A stretch of 64,000 bases of DNA, taken from assembly GCA_027405735.1 (NCBI GenBank), contig JAPEHQ010000002.1:3422501-3486500 (forward strand), written 5' to 3'. This document shows, in pieces, positions 23,416-34,643 of this stretch. A program made the position numbers and the translations under genes. Within the stretch, counting starts at the first letter, position 1. Each line of letters begins with the position of its first letter. Origin of the DNA: Mucor racemosus (lineage: Eukaryota; Mucoromycota; Mucoromycetes; Mucorales; Mucoraceae). The notes under the pieces were generated by a model. That model made no database searches. It was not told the origin of the DNA and was given only the letters and a program-made list of their open reading frames with translations.

Positions 23416-23760
23416 TTATATATCAGGTAATAAAACTTTACTGATCTTGTATCGAATACCTAAATAACTAAGGTAATCCAATTCGAGGAATACACGTACT
23501 TTACGAACTTGAGGGAAATGACTATCGTGAATATCGACAAATACACCTTTGGAGAGAATTGTATCTTCTAATTTTTGATGATTGATTATATCTAACGGAA
23601 TCCACATCTTGTCCTTAAAGAACAACCATTGAGCATTTTGAATTCGGGATTTCTTTTTCATTTGACGACGAATGGAATCAAGATAAACACTTTTAGATGG
23701 TGGCATTGTAATATCTTGATTTAAAAGCTTCATTGGAGGTAAAACAATAACGTTGCTCAT
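23416..23760 (-). CDS. Small protein with WWE-like pattern, function unknown
   Basis: Single exon, 114 residues, MSNVIVLPPMKLLNQDITMP at the N-terminus, basic stretch RRQMKKKSR, then WLFFKDKMWIPLD...LEDTILSKGVFVDIHD...RKVRVFLELDYLSYLGIRYK. The spacing W-x6-7-W-[IV]P-x7-LE, then a beta-rich segment and a Y-L-G-I-R ending, is reminiscent of WWE domains (which bind ADP-ribose or occur beside DDHD lipases). That is inference from pattern only. A TATA-like TTTATACATATATA on the minus strand just upstream of the ATG and the regular codon composition support a real gene. Confidence 0.6.
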   Translation of the reverse strand: MSNVIVLPPMKLLNQDITMPPSKSVYLDSIRRQMKKKSRIQNAQWLFFKDKMWIPLDIINHQKLEDTILSKGVFVDIHDSHFPQVRKVRVFLELDYLSYLGIRYKISKVLLPDI

Positions 23761-24624
23761 GTGTATATATGTATAAATGCAACGCTATAAATTAAGTAAT
23801 TGAAATTTGGGGAAAAGGAAAGTGAAAGAAATTAAAGCATGGTCATTCATTTACTTTGTCAATACTTGTTAAATACCACCCACACAGCTACAAGTTGTAG
23901 AAATGTATCATTTGATATCCATTTTATTCGTGTGAGATGTCATGCTTCTTTTTTAAACTTATATGTAGAGTTTTTTGGCAACATTTCCCGAGAAAAATAT
24001 TGTCAAACACTGAATTTATTTGAAAAATGATCAATTCGCCCTTGAATTCTTTATTTTACTTTTCAACACCTGATATCTGATAAGTTTTAATCAAGAATTA
24101 AGCGTTGTCAATTGAAAAATAATTCTTTCTGATTGGGTATATCGTGCCCCGGGTTGTTAGTAAATGTATGAATTCCACAATAATGTGCCCTTAAACTCAT
24201 GACGCTCAGCATTGCAGTGAGTCAATCTACCGCCATAGCAACCTCTTCAGTACCAAATGAGAATTTTCAGCGGACATTTCTTTCGATTTGATTTCCTAAT
24301 TTGAGTAATGTTTCCATGGCAACATCTTTATGAACCATTTGAATTACAATTGGCATAGTTAAATATTGGATATATGCCAATTTCTAATATATAATTGTCC
24401 TTTAGGCTTTGGAATTGATATTAATTGATGTTTGGATCAATTTACCCCTTTTACAATGACATTCATCTTTGAATCGCTCCTTGAAAGAGAACATTTATTT
24501 GTTCTAGGATAATACATTTTATATTGGTGGCTTATCGATTTGCAACAAATTTTTTTTAATAATAGTACATTCAACAGGCAAATATGATGAAGCCTCCTCT
24601 TTTTCGCTTTAGTCGATTTTAAAA
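23761..24624. other. Intergenic upstream of ribosomal protein L19
   Basis: No gene recognised. The portion immediately upstream of 24625 presumably contains the L19 promoter and 5' leader; no canonical TATA is obvious. Confidence 0.45.
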
Positions 24625-25304
24625 ATGTAATATTACGATTATGAATCGAAGAATTATACATAAATACTGACAACATCTCTATAAATTAATAGGGTTAGTT
24701 TGCTTGTCCAAAAGCGTCTCGCTGCCTCCGTCCTCAAGTGTGGTCAAAGAAAGATCTGGCTCGACCCTAATGAGGTCAATGAGATCTCCAACGCCAACTC
24801 TCGTAAGTTTTATATTACATAATTGCATGCAGAAAATAAATAACAATCTGTTCAATAGGTGCTAACATCCGTAAGCTCGTCAAGGACGGTCTTATCATCC
24901 GTAAGCCCGAGATCTCTCAATCTCGTTTCCGTGTTCTCGAACGTGCTGCTGCCAAGCGTAACGGTCGCCACATGGGTCATGGTAAGAGAAAGGGTACTGC
25001 TGATGCTCGTATGCGTAGCCAAGTTATTTGGATGCGTCGTATGCGTGTCCTCCGTCGTCTTCTTGCCAAGTACAGAGAAGCTGGTAAGATCGACAAGCAC
25101 TTGTATCACCACCTTTACCTTAAGTCCAAGGGTAACGGTTTCAAGAACAAGCGTGTCTTGATGGAACACATCCACAAGGCTAAGGCTGAGAAGGTCCGTG
25201 CTAAGACCCTCGCTGAACAAGCTGATGTCCTCCGTGCCAAGAACAAGGCTCTCCGTGAACGTCGTGCTAACAAGAAGACCGAGAAGCTCGAAGCTCGTCA
25301 ATAA
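24625..25304 (+). CDS. rpl19: 60S ribosomal protein L19 (eL19)
   Basis: Large-subunit ribosomal protein. Exons 24625-24626 (AT of the start codon, inferred), 24693-24802 and 24859-25304; 185 residues. Conserved stretches: [54 protein letters not shown] and [20 protein letters not shown]. Exon 2 starts with G then GTT AGT TTG (VSL), and no ATG precedes it in frame, so the initiator must be split; AT at 24625 followed by GTAATA and a TACTGAC branch site 25 nt before the TAG acceptor is the best candidate. Codon use (GCT, CGT, AAG, CTC/CTT) is far richer in C/G-ending codons than neighbouring genes, typical of very high expression. Confidence 0.93.
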
Positions 25305-26342
25305 GTTATTTTTTGACCTTTCCAAATGTCTCTTTAATTTTTGATAAATGATATTAAAAAAAAAAGTTTTCTTTTTGTTATTTTGAAATATTTTGTATAT
25401 GAGAGGCAGAATGAGAGCAGATATTGTAGTGAAGTATTCAATTTATACTTGGATTGAGATGATTAAAAAGCTGTTAAATGTCGGAAAGGATGCAAAGAAA
25501 TTACTTTTGGATGCACATCATCCAGGCTTTAAAGAATTTTTATACGTTTTCAAGAGTGGCCAGATCATCACAAATACATGCATTAAAAGTTTTGACATCT
25601 GGACTACATCGACGTATTTTTCCTTCATAAAAATATGACCTGAATAGTTGTGCAGGATGTTTGCAATCGAGTTGTATACAACCTGAAACATTGATTACTG
25701 ACGCTTCATTTTTGAAGAATTATATCGAGTTGTCGAAAAAAGATGAATTGTTACTACTGTACTTGGAATTGCATATTATATTGTTGTTTCTGCTCTCTGA
25801 TATTTTTGTTTCTATAACAGGATGATCTTATACTTTATTTCTATTTTTCATAAAAATCAAACGCTTTTCTTCAAAGGCTGTAGAATAATGTAAGCGTCTT
25901 TGAGCCAAAATATTATTATAGCGCTACTTCAGATGGCTTTACAGGTTATGCAATCTGTTGATCTCTTCAAATTAGCTTCAAAATAATGTGTTTTCATATA
26001 GTTTTTTTCGTTGAATTAATTAGAAATTTCAATGTACTAATGTGATTAAGCTATATCTCTCTTAATTTACACCGAAAAAAAATATATTATTTCATGAATT
26101 GTTGATCAATTCATCAACCAGTGCTATTGATATGTACAACAATTAACTCGCTAAATGCCCACACAAATGCAATAACATCATAACTGCCTGATTTGAGCTA
26201 GCTAAATAACCAATCAAGTTTTTTTTTTGTAGGTTTCTCCGAGTAGTATCATGGGAGTAAGTTTTTAGTATTTTCTCTCTTTCTTTTCTCTTTTTTGCAA
26301 TATAATAATAATATCAATAATAAACCTTACTCTTACTCTAAT
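25305..26342. other. Intergenic; no gene recognised
   Basis: An 81-codon frame at 25393-25638 (MRGRMRADIVVKYSIYTW...) is open but lacks motifs, and may be a decayed repeat. The rest is AT-rich up to the start of the ML-domain gene. Confidence 0.45.
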
Positions 26343-26966
26343 ATGAAAGTTTCTTCATTATACCTCACCTTAATCTCATCGTTTGCTTTGATTTCGCAAG
26401 CATTACCAACTCAACAAAAATCATTTATGGCTCCTGACGATCATGGTGATATTTGGTCATTGTGTGATAACCCAGCTACACATCAACTTATTGGTTACAG
26501 AGATGGTGTATTTATCTCGCCAGAACAACCTAAAACTGGTGAAGATATTCATGTACAAGTGCATGGAAATCTATGTAAGTTATACTCATTAGATTTTGAG
26601 GCATGAATTTAACCTTTTTTGTTTGTTTGCTCATCACAGTAAAAGATGTAACAAGCGGTAAAGTAGACATTGATCTTAGTATTATGGGTATGATCAAGAT
26701 AAAAAAGCAACTTGATCTTTGCAGTGTACTCGGTTCTGATGTCATGGGCCATAAAGAGTGCCCTCTTCAAGCTGGCGATTTAAATTTGGATGCAACTGGT
26801 AAGTTAATAGTGCTACCAGCATGATCAAATTAACTCACACAGCTTCAATTATTTAGCATGGATTCCAAAAGAATTACCAAAATTACCACTTGATGGTAAT
26901 ATTCGTATATCAGACCAAGATGGCAATACAGTTACATGTATTCATCTCAACTTTAAATTACAATAG
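26343..26966 (+). CDS. Secreted ML-domain lipid-transfer protein (NPC2/PG-PI-TP-like)
   Basis: Predicted soluble lipid-binding protein of the MD-2-related lipid-recognition family, acting in the vacuole or extracellularly. Exons 26343-26574, 26640-26798 and 26857-26966; 166 residues. A clear signal peptide (MKVSSLYLTLISSFALISQA) is followed by the ML domain: WSLCDN, PKTGEDIHVQVHGNL, VDIDLSIMGMIKIKKQLDLC, CPLQAGDLNLD and, near the C-terminus, GNTVTCIHLNFKLQ. The cysteine pattern (C in SLCDN, LDLC, ECPL, TVTC) agrees with the paired disulphides of the family. The start at 26343 is chosen because it begins the signal peptide. Confidence 0.88.
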
Positions 26967-27106
26967 AAATCTAATAATTTTTATTATTAATATTATCCCA
27001 TAAACAGAGGTTTACAGAATAGTATATCCTTTTGTTAATTATCTGTAAACATGATTATGGAATAATACAAAACAAAAGGGTATAATAAAGGTGCTTTTGC
27101 CCTCCT

Positions 27107-27654
27107 TTAGTAGGTCATTTTAGGCTTTTCAGTCATAATAAACTTTTGATTGACACCTAATAAAGAACTAATTACTCGAAGCTTGTTCTTCATTTTATCT
27201 TTCAATGCAAATAAATCAACTTCGTGGTCATTAAATGTGGGGAATTCATCAGTTAGCTTCTTGAGGCCATCAATTTGTTTCATAGCCCTACATAAAATTG
27301 CATTAGTAATATATTTGAAAAAAAAAAAATTTCAAGTTTTTTACTTTTGAGGTACAGTTTCAGGATGTTGTGCTGCTAATTGTGTCCACATGTCTACACA
27401 CCCAGAGTAAAATCCAATTTCTTTGCCTAAATCGAATGCTTTTTCACAACCAAAAATGCGACCTTCTAGTTCTCCAGATCGCTCACCGTCTCTGAATCCA
27501 TCATCAAATCCATGCTCAGCAAACCTAAATGTATCGTTTCGGTCAGTCTTTTGAAATATAATGAATAGTTTTCTTTTGGAAATTACATGGTTTCTAAATA
27601 GCACAATGATTCAAGATCTTGGTTAGGAGGGGGGAGTACTTTGCTATCTGACAT
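27107..27654 (-). CDS. lto1: LTO1 homologue (Yae1-N domain; ABCE1 Fe-S assembly factor)
   Basis: With Yae1, Lto1 is the adaptor that brings the ABC protein Rli1/ABCE1 to the cytosolic iron-sulphur targeting complex (family knowledge). Exons 27587-27654, 27345-27524 and 27107-27287; 142 residues. The defining deca-GX3 type helix is present: GFDDGFRDGERSGELEGRIF, then GCEKAFDLGKEIGFYSG, with Gly every four residues. The C-terminal part is acidic/hydrophobic without motif. In known Lto1 the extreme C-terminal Trp engages the targeting complex; here the protein ends KMTY, so that Trp is absent, unless the final exon differs. All introns have GT...AG and consistent phases. Confidence 0.85.
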
Positions 27655-29150
27655 GATGACTAATGTATGGAATATCGAGGAAAGGAAAGTGATGAATAGA
27701 AAAAAAGTTTTTTTTGTTTTTATTAGCATTTTAAATGCTTTAGCAGTTTGAAACCCACCATTCTGGGTTGCACATAGTATCCTTTACTTCGGCCTAAACG
27801 CACCGACCGACTTGAAATGATACCATCATCACGAATGTAATAAAATACAGTGCATACAGATCGTCTAAGCATTCAGAAGAACATGTTAAATCTAATATCT
27901 TGTCTTATAATCGCTGGTCGGTGAGTTGACATCGAAAAACACAAGGCTATTTGAAATTTGTCTGATAAATGCAATTTCCAACCTCTTCTTCTATACACCA
28001 ATGTCAGATAGAAGGTATATGCGTACTTCACATTATGTGTAAACATATATATTAATTAATTTAGCATGGTAACTCTAGTTATTTCCCAGAAAGATCCTCG
28101 AAATATTGGGTAATGCGTGATTTTCGCAAAAACTACATATAAACATTGATTTTTTATATTAAAAAATATATCTTAACTTTGCTTATTTATGCCACAATAG
28201 TTGTACTGTCTTATATCTATCCACCTTAATTTAGTTTCCCAAATAAAACCGATTTTTTGTGGAGAAATTACAAGTTTTACAATTGAGCCATTTGACACCA
28301 TTTTTCACTGATACTTGGTCGTCCAAAATCTTCGGATGTCCAAAAAATTTAACTAAAAATTTGTTTTCTCTACGAAAAATGTAAGTAGAGTAGCGATCAA
28401 GAGCTTGATCTGTAGATAATTGTTTTGGCTGATAGATGTTTGCGTTTTTTGCTTAACATTTGTTTATAATTCTCAAGTTTTGATCCAAAAACCGCTATTT
28501 TTAATTTCCTTTTTTTGACAAACTTTATTAATATATGTAGAATTAAAAGCTCAACATAAAATAAATAATTGTCAAATCCAAATTACTTATCAATTTATTG
28601 AGTAAAATCAATAATAAATATTTTCGACGAAAAATGGATATGAAACCAGTTATTTAGTTCAAATACCGCATATTGCTTTTTTTTTTTCACCTGAAGCTCA
28701 TATCAGCCCTGCCAGTTGATGAAATGTTGATACAATCGCGTTCCATACAGCTTTTATCATATACTAAATAATAAAAGCATGCTTCATGTACAAAAGTATT
28801 AAATGAGTTTAATTGATCTATTATTCTATGTCTTTATGATGCTAAAAACCCATTTAAGCATTTATACGACTTTATTTTAGGATATAAGCTTTCTTCCATT
28901 ATAAGTTTGGATACAGTGTTTATCAAATTAACGTTAATTCTTAATAATAAAAAAAAAGAAAGGTATATTATAACTTGCCAAAAAGAATTTATTAGATTGC
29001 AACAATCTTAGCTCCTGTTTCGCGACTTTTTCTTACAAAATTGAGGAAAAAACGAGGTTTTCATTTTAGAAATTGCAGAATAGTTTTGGTTAAAGAATCT
29101 CGCTGAATGGCCTTGAGTAGGGTTGGTACTATGTATATATTATATGATTA
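27655..29150. other. Intergenic; includes a diverged R3 relic
   Basis: No gene recognised. About 28330-28430 resembles the R3 repeat at 49690-49755 (shared TTGTTTTCTCTAC-AAAAATG and TAGATAATTGTTTTG), so an old R3 copy probably spans roughly 28080-28700. Confidence 0.45.
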
Positions 29151-29356
29151 GCCGCTCAATCTCGCTACGCTCAATTACAGCGTCGCCTTGCAGGCTCGCT
29201 TTTGCAGTTTTTTTAATATGATTGGCAGCTCTACCTCGTTACACTTGATTACTATCTTCCTAGTTGAAAAATATATGTTTTTATAACAAATATTAACGAG
29301 GTTTATAAACATCCTTTTTTTAAAAAAAAACAACTTTTGTAGTATATCATTAGAAA

Positions 29357-29730
29357 GCATCTGCTATCCCTCCTCTTTACTCATTTGAACACGCAGACGA
29401 TTATGTGTGTAATGTCAAATGGTCTCCTATGCATCCCAACTTGTTTGGTACTGTAGATGGAAACGGCCAATTTGATTTATGGAATTTGAATGCAGATACC
29501 GAGGAACCATTTGTAAGTACTCAATAAGTTGATTCTGGTAAAGCACTGAATAAATTGGCTTGGGATAAAGAGGAAGGTAAGACAAAAAATCAATGTAAAT
29601 CAAAAGTTTCGATTATTAACCTATATTTCATTTCAAGGTGTCAACTCCTAAGCCTGATGATTGGAGTCTCTTACAAAAGAATATCTCTGAAATGATCTCA
29701 AATCAAGAAAGTCCTAATGGAGGGAAATAA
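29357..29730 (+). pseudogene. Dynein intermediate chain C-terminal fragment (R1 copy 3)
   Basis: Translation gives [52 protein letters not shown], then an in-frame TAA, DSGKALNKLAWDKEE, an intron-like gap (GTAAGA...TTTCAAG), and STPKPDDWSLLQKNISEMIS to a natural stop. These are the last WD40 repeats and the conserved C-terminal tail of cytoplasmic dynein intermediate chain. The segment that in copy 2 reads GKKVIIGPSDGHVYVCDIGE has been deleted. A premature stop and the deletion make it a pseudogene. Confidence 0.8.
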
Positions 29731-30029
29731 TTGCCTATTTTTTGATAATAAATTTTATTTTATAAAAATATCCACTGTATTTATTCAAGAAATAGAGCTC
29801 AGGGCTTTTACGTACTGAATGTATATTGTAATTGGTCTTTAAGTGAATGTTTTTTGGAGTTGTATCTTTTATTACATCTTCCAGGATTCAAGCTTCTGAA
29901 ATTTTTCAATGGTGCATAGTAAGCTGTATGTGCAATATAAATCAACTCTAGCGCAATAATTAGAACTTAAGACTGTATTATTATCGCATAAACTATCGCG
30001 CAGTATTCACAGGTGTAAATATTTGCATT

Positions 30030-30660
30030 AATAAACTTGAATCAAGTGGGTACAGCATCGTAGATACTTGAAAACGTTCTCAAGTACTATAAAATCTCTT
30101 ATTTTTAAGACTTACAAGGCTTATAAGCGGAATATTAATTTCAAAAATTATTCTTCTCCAGATCATCAATTTTTGACATTTTTTAATTTTTTTTCCTGAT
30201 TTTGCAAATCTAGAGTTAATTATACTACCAACTATAAAAACAAAAATTTACACATATACCAAATTCAGCGCTCTATTTGCTCAATAAAAAATAGCAAACA
30301 TTTGTATTGCAAAATATTACATGAAAATCCTTTAACCAAAATTCCGTTTTGGGGGCAAAAGTGCAAATTTTCATTACTTGACATTTAATATTAAGTTTTT
30401 ATAAAAAACGCATTATTTATGCCTACAATTTTCTCTCGCAATGTAGTATATTTAAACGTTGATTTTGGTATCAAAATTTGATTTTTCTGTTTTTTTGATC
30501 GAAACCATGAGTGTTGGTAAGGATAAAACGAGTCCCGAAAATGTCCGCTACAAAAACTGAATTTTCAAACCTCACATAGTTAAATACAAGAAAAATCGAG
30601 AGAAAAAATGCTTTTTTATTTAAAACTTGGAAATATCATAATATAAGAGAGTTAACAGTT
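30030..30660 (+). repeat. R1 copy 3, conserved non-coding block
   Basis: Direct-orientation match to 20115-20700 (shared AACTTGAATCAAGTGGGTAC and GACTTACAAGGCTTATAAGC), about 300 bp downstream of the dynein fragment as in copy 2's order. Ends in a G-rich spot (eight G at about 30699). Confidence 0.8.
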
Positions 30661-31577
30661 CAATCTAGTTACGCTCAATCATGGAGTAGGCCTGTGGGGG
30701 GGGGGTGGAGAGTTGCAATTTGTTGTATAATAGTCTTTTATTCTCGCTACGCTTGTTTTTGCAATCTTTTTTATAATAAAAGTATTATATTTATATGTAA
30801 CTATTTGGTGTTGCTATACTCCTGCACTTTACTTGTAATTAATGTACTTTATACAGTGGATATTTTGTCTCTCTACGCTCGTTTATACAATTTGTTTTAT
30901 GTCGAATGGTTTATATTAACAGTCTTTTGATCTCGCTGCGCTCGTTTTTGCAACGTGTACTATGATTAAGTATTACAAATAGCCGTTTAATTTCGCTATC
31001 CTCGATTACAACAAAGACATCGCCCTGTGAGCTCTTTTTTTGAGCTTTTTCTTGAATAATTAACGTATTATATACGATAGACATATAATGTTGCTACACT
31101 CGATGAAGGCGTCGCCATGCAGGCTCGCTTTTGCAATTTTTTAATGAATATCGTATATGGACTAGCAGCTCTATCTCGTTACTCTCGATTACTGTCTTTC
31201 TTGTCGAAATATGTATGTTTTTATGGTGCTTACCTAATGTAACAGATATTGATGAGGTTTATGAATAGCCTTTTTTCAATGAAAATAATAATGTTTGATT
31301 GACCTGTCCCTTTTTTTTTAAAAAAAACACACACCTTTTGTAATTTATAATAAGATCACAGTACTTATGAGTGGATATATGGTATAAATAAATAATCATA
31401 GCAATATATATATATATATATATTGATTGATATACAAGAGCATCTGTCATCAATAGTGGGAAGATGTACTTTCAGAGTGACATGTGGCTGTATATCTGTG
31501 GCTCTATATACAAATTAATTTAACTGCAATCAATGAAAATTGAGTAAGTAACGAGAGGAACTTTTTTAAAAAGCCAA

Positions 31578-31879
31578 AGAGTGAATTTTAGGTTGATAAA
31601 TGGCAAAACCATTGAGCGAGATGTCATAACAACTACTGTTGAAAAAGGTAAGGTGGATTACAGGCCTATAAATAGCAGTGATGTTGTGATAATTTAGAAG
31701 GTATCTCACTCCTGAAAACAGATTATTAATCGAAGTACAAAGTAACTGCCATCAAAATCTTAGTTACTTTCTAACTTATCGCTATTTATAGGCCGGGAAT
31801 GAACTTTACCACTTTTGATAGCATTTGTTATTGCAATTTACTCTATGGTTTTGTCATTTACTGACTTGAAATCCACTCT
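31578..31879. mobile_element. Fold-back (MITE-like) element
   Basis: 302 bp whose two arms of roughly 115 bp are imperfect inverted copies: left AGAGTGAATTTTAGG...ATGGCAAAACCAT...GGCCTATAAATAGC, right (reverse complement) AGAGTGGATTTCAAG...ATGACAAAACCAT...GGCCTATAAATAGC. No coding capacity. I could not see a clear target duplication. Confidence 0.65.
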
Positions 31880-32836
31880 AGATGAAAGTTCTCCTTATAC
31901 CTCGCTCGATTCTTTTACTAGAACAAATGCTTTGTAAAAAACGACATATATACTACCACATATCACCCTGAAGTTTATCCTCCCACTTTTGATAACTATT
32001 GCTCTTTAGAAGCCCTGTAATTATTATCATTGTTTTTGGCTCATGTCGTATACAAGCTAATAAGCACTGTAGACATATATGTATATACAATACCATTTTC
32101 TTTATATAGTTTCTTTTGACTAAATTTATTTTACATCAATCTGAAAAACACAATAATTTGAGGTTATACTCGATGTACACATGGATATTTTTCATAAAAT
32201 ACGTACTTGTCGAACTTCAGGGCAATCGTAAGAGACATGCCTCATCTTTGTCGATATCACTTTTTGATACCTTTCATTTAGTTACATGAAAGAGATGGCT
32301 ATTTTACAAATTTCAAATATAAAATCCAGTGGCCCTATTCTTTATTATAAGTTTGATGATAGTTTGTTTTGAAAAAAAATGCAAGCAAAGGAATCTCATC
32401 TGTCAATATACAATGAATGATTTGACTCACAAGTATCTGAAAGAATAAATTGATGATGATTCTTTGGGTTTTGTATTGTATATCAAGAATTGCAAGATAT
32501 TGAATAGTTAACGACTGTATTTCTTGTCTTGATAATATTTAGAGTAGTGACATGGGGCAGATAACACTTTTCTTGTACTGAAAGTAGTTTAAGAAGTGCA
32601 ATGTGATGGAAACATCATCTGTTTTGTTGGATTTCATTTATTGAAGATTAATATATCTTATGATTCTAGATAGAACTTTTTCATATCTTACTATATCATT
32701 CAACATGGCGCTTTTTAATGATTATTTGTAAAGTATATGTATATATGGGTAAAAAGGATAAAATTTACGATTAATCCTCGGTATAATCATTCTTCTTTTT
32801 TTGTTATTGAGCCGAGAAATCATATTGGTAACACTT

Positions 32837-32868
<32 letters not shown>

Positions 32869-33353
32869 ATTACCATGACAACAGCCTCACATAAAAAAAT
32901 GAGATCCCTGATCTGATGGTAATTAGGCTATATTTCATTTTATTAGATTGCAATTGATATATTAAATTGACATTGGAAAGAACACATTTGATTCACAACT
33001 ATTTTTAACATTTTGGTTGTTGAGTCGGCGATCACACATTGTTTAGAGCATTTTTTAAAAAATCACATTGAAAGAGAGTATATTGATTTACTGCACTAAG
33101 CCTCGATAATTGCAATGCTATTTTTGAAACATAATCATCTAAAAAAAGTCATTTCATATTCGTTACCACAGAAATGCCAAATGCTCTGTATATACCTTTT
33201 CCAATGTTTTTAGGTGTAAAAATAACATGTCTTTAAACACAACATCTTGTAAAGATCCGTTCTAATTCTTTCTAAAAGTATTTAAACAATATAGAGTGAG
33301 TAATTATGTTTATATTTCTCTTCACTTTTATTTAATCTTTCTTTTAAAACTAA
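31880..33353. other. Intergenic upstream of chitin deacetylase
   Basis: No gene recognised. A T-run of about 29 at 32840-32868 is present. Confidence 0.5.
33279..33287 (+). promoter_or_regulatory. TATA-like box of chitin deacetylase gene
   Basis: TATTTAAAC, 67-75 nt upstream of the start codon, followed by a pyrimidine-rich leader. Position-based inference. Confidence 0.35.
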
Positions 33354-34643
33354 ATGGTTTGGAAAACTGCTTTCATTTCAGCTGCTGTCGCTGCCACTTT
33401 TGCTTCTGTTAAAGCAGTTACCACAAACTATACAAGCTCCACTGATCCCACCAAGATCACCCTTCCTGATATTCCTCAAGTTACTTCTAATGATCCTGCT
33501 CAACAATGTGTTTACTACAATTCTCCTTACAGTATCAATCCTGCTGAATGGCCTACTACATGGGAGGTTGCTACTTCTAATGGTATGAATACATCTGCTG
33601 AATTCACTGCCTTGTATAATTCTATTGATTGGTCCAAGGTTCCCAATTTCCCTCCTAGAAGTCTTACAGCTGATGGTGGCCTTGATATGACAGGTTATGA
33701 TGGTGCTAAAGATGAAGCTTGTTGGTGGTCCAGCTCTACTTGTAAAACGCCCAAGGCCGAAGGCGTCAATGCTGATCTTTACGCTTGTCCTGAGCCTGAT
33801 GTCTGGGGTTTGACATTTGATGATGGTCCTAATTGTTCTCATAATGCCTTTTATGATTTCTTGGAACAAGAAAAGCAAAAGGCTTCCATGTTCTACATTG
33901 GATCTAATGTCGTTAACTGGCCTTATGGCGCTCTCCGCGGTGTTAAGGATGGTCATCACATTGCTGGCCACACCTGGTCCCACAAGATGATGACAACCTT
34001 GACTAACCAAGAAGTCCTTGCTGAACTTTACTATACTCAAAAGGCCATTAAGCATGTAACTGGTGTTACTCCCAAGCACTGGCGCCCCGTAAGTTTTTAT
34101 TCTTTTACTATTTTCATATCATTTTTTCATTAACATTCAAGTATTTAGGCACTTGGTGATTTGGATGATCGTATCCGCTGGATCGCTACTCAATTGGACT
34201 TGACCGCTGTTATTTGGAACTTGGATACTGATGACTGGGCCGCTAATGTTCTAGCTGGTGTTACTACTGAAACTGTTGACAATACTTACGAAGATTTCAT
34301 CAAAATGGGTACCAATGGTACATTTTCTACTGGTGGTAACATTGTTTTGTCTCATGAAATCAATAACCAAACCATGGAATTCTTTATGAAGCATTATCCT
34401 GCTATTAAAAAAGCTTACTCTCATGTTATGGATGTTGCTACTTGCATGAACATCACTACACCCTATGCTGAAACCTCTATTACTTTCCCTACTTTTGAAC
34501 AATCTTTAAGTTCTCCTTCAAATGCTAGCTCTGCTTCTAATTCTTCTTCTACTCATGCCAGTTCTGGTAGCCCCACCACTCTCAATGGCTCTCTCTTGAT
34601 TGCTGCTCTTTTCGGTTTTTTTGTTTTTCTTTGTTTAGCTTAG
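33354..34643 (+). CDS. Chitin deacetylase, GPI-anchored (CE4/NodB)
   Basis: Converts chitin to chitosan in the cell wall. Two exons, 33354-34088 and 34149-34643; 409 residues. N-terminal signal peptide (MVWKTAFISAAVAATFASVK), N-glycosylation sites (NYTS and others), then the NodB domain: metal-binding motif TFDDGP (154-159, catalytic base Asp and metal Asp) and HTWSH (206-210), the motif RPALGDLDDR (244 on; canonical proteins usually have RPPYGD), DTDDW and IVLSHE. The Ser-rich C-terminus followed by a hydrophobic tail (GSLLIAALFGFFVFLCLA) is a GPI-anchor signal. The intron (34089-34148) interrupts immediately after the Arg-Pro of the RP motif. Paralogues are numerous in chitosan-rich Mucoromycota; which one cannot be said. 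Confidence 0.94.

Larger units (their letters stand above)
29150..31270. repeat. Cluster of CTCGCTACGCTCG-type short repeats around R1 copy 3
   Basis: Related units containing CTCGCTACGCTC, ACAGCGTCGCC and GGCTCGCTTTTGCA occur at about 29158, 30660, 30745, 30873, 30931, 30986, 31092 and 31175. Two larger blocks, 29225-29330 and 31160-31270, are direct repeats of each other (both run AGCTCTA-CTCGTTAC...ATGTTTTTAT...GAGGTTTAT) and flank the R1/dynein unit. The same motif occurs singly in R1 copies 1 and 2, so it is part of R1 that has multiplied here. Confidence 0.65.

Noticed and set aside
25393..25638. 81-codon frame downstream of L19
   Set aside because: No motif, no splice partner and no conserved repeat copy in this window; kept only as a remark.
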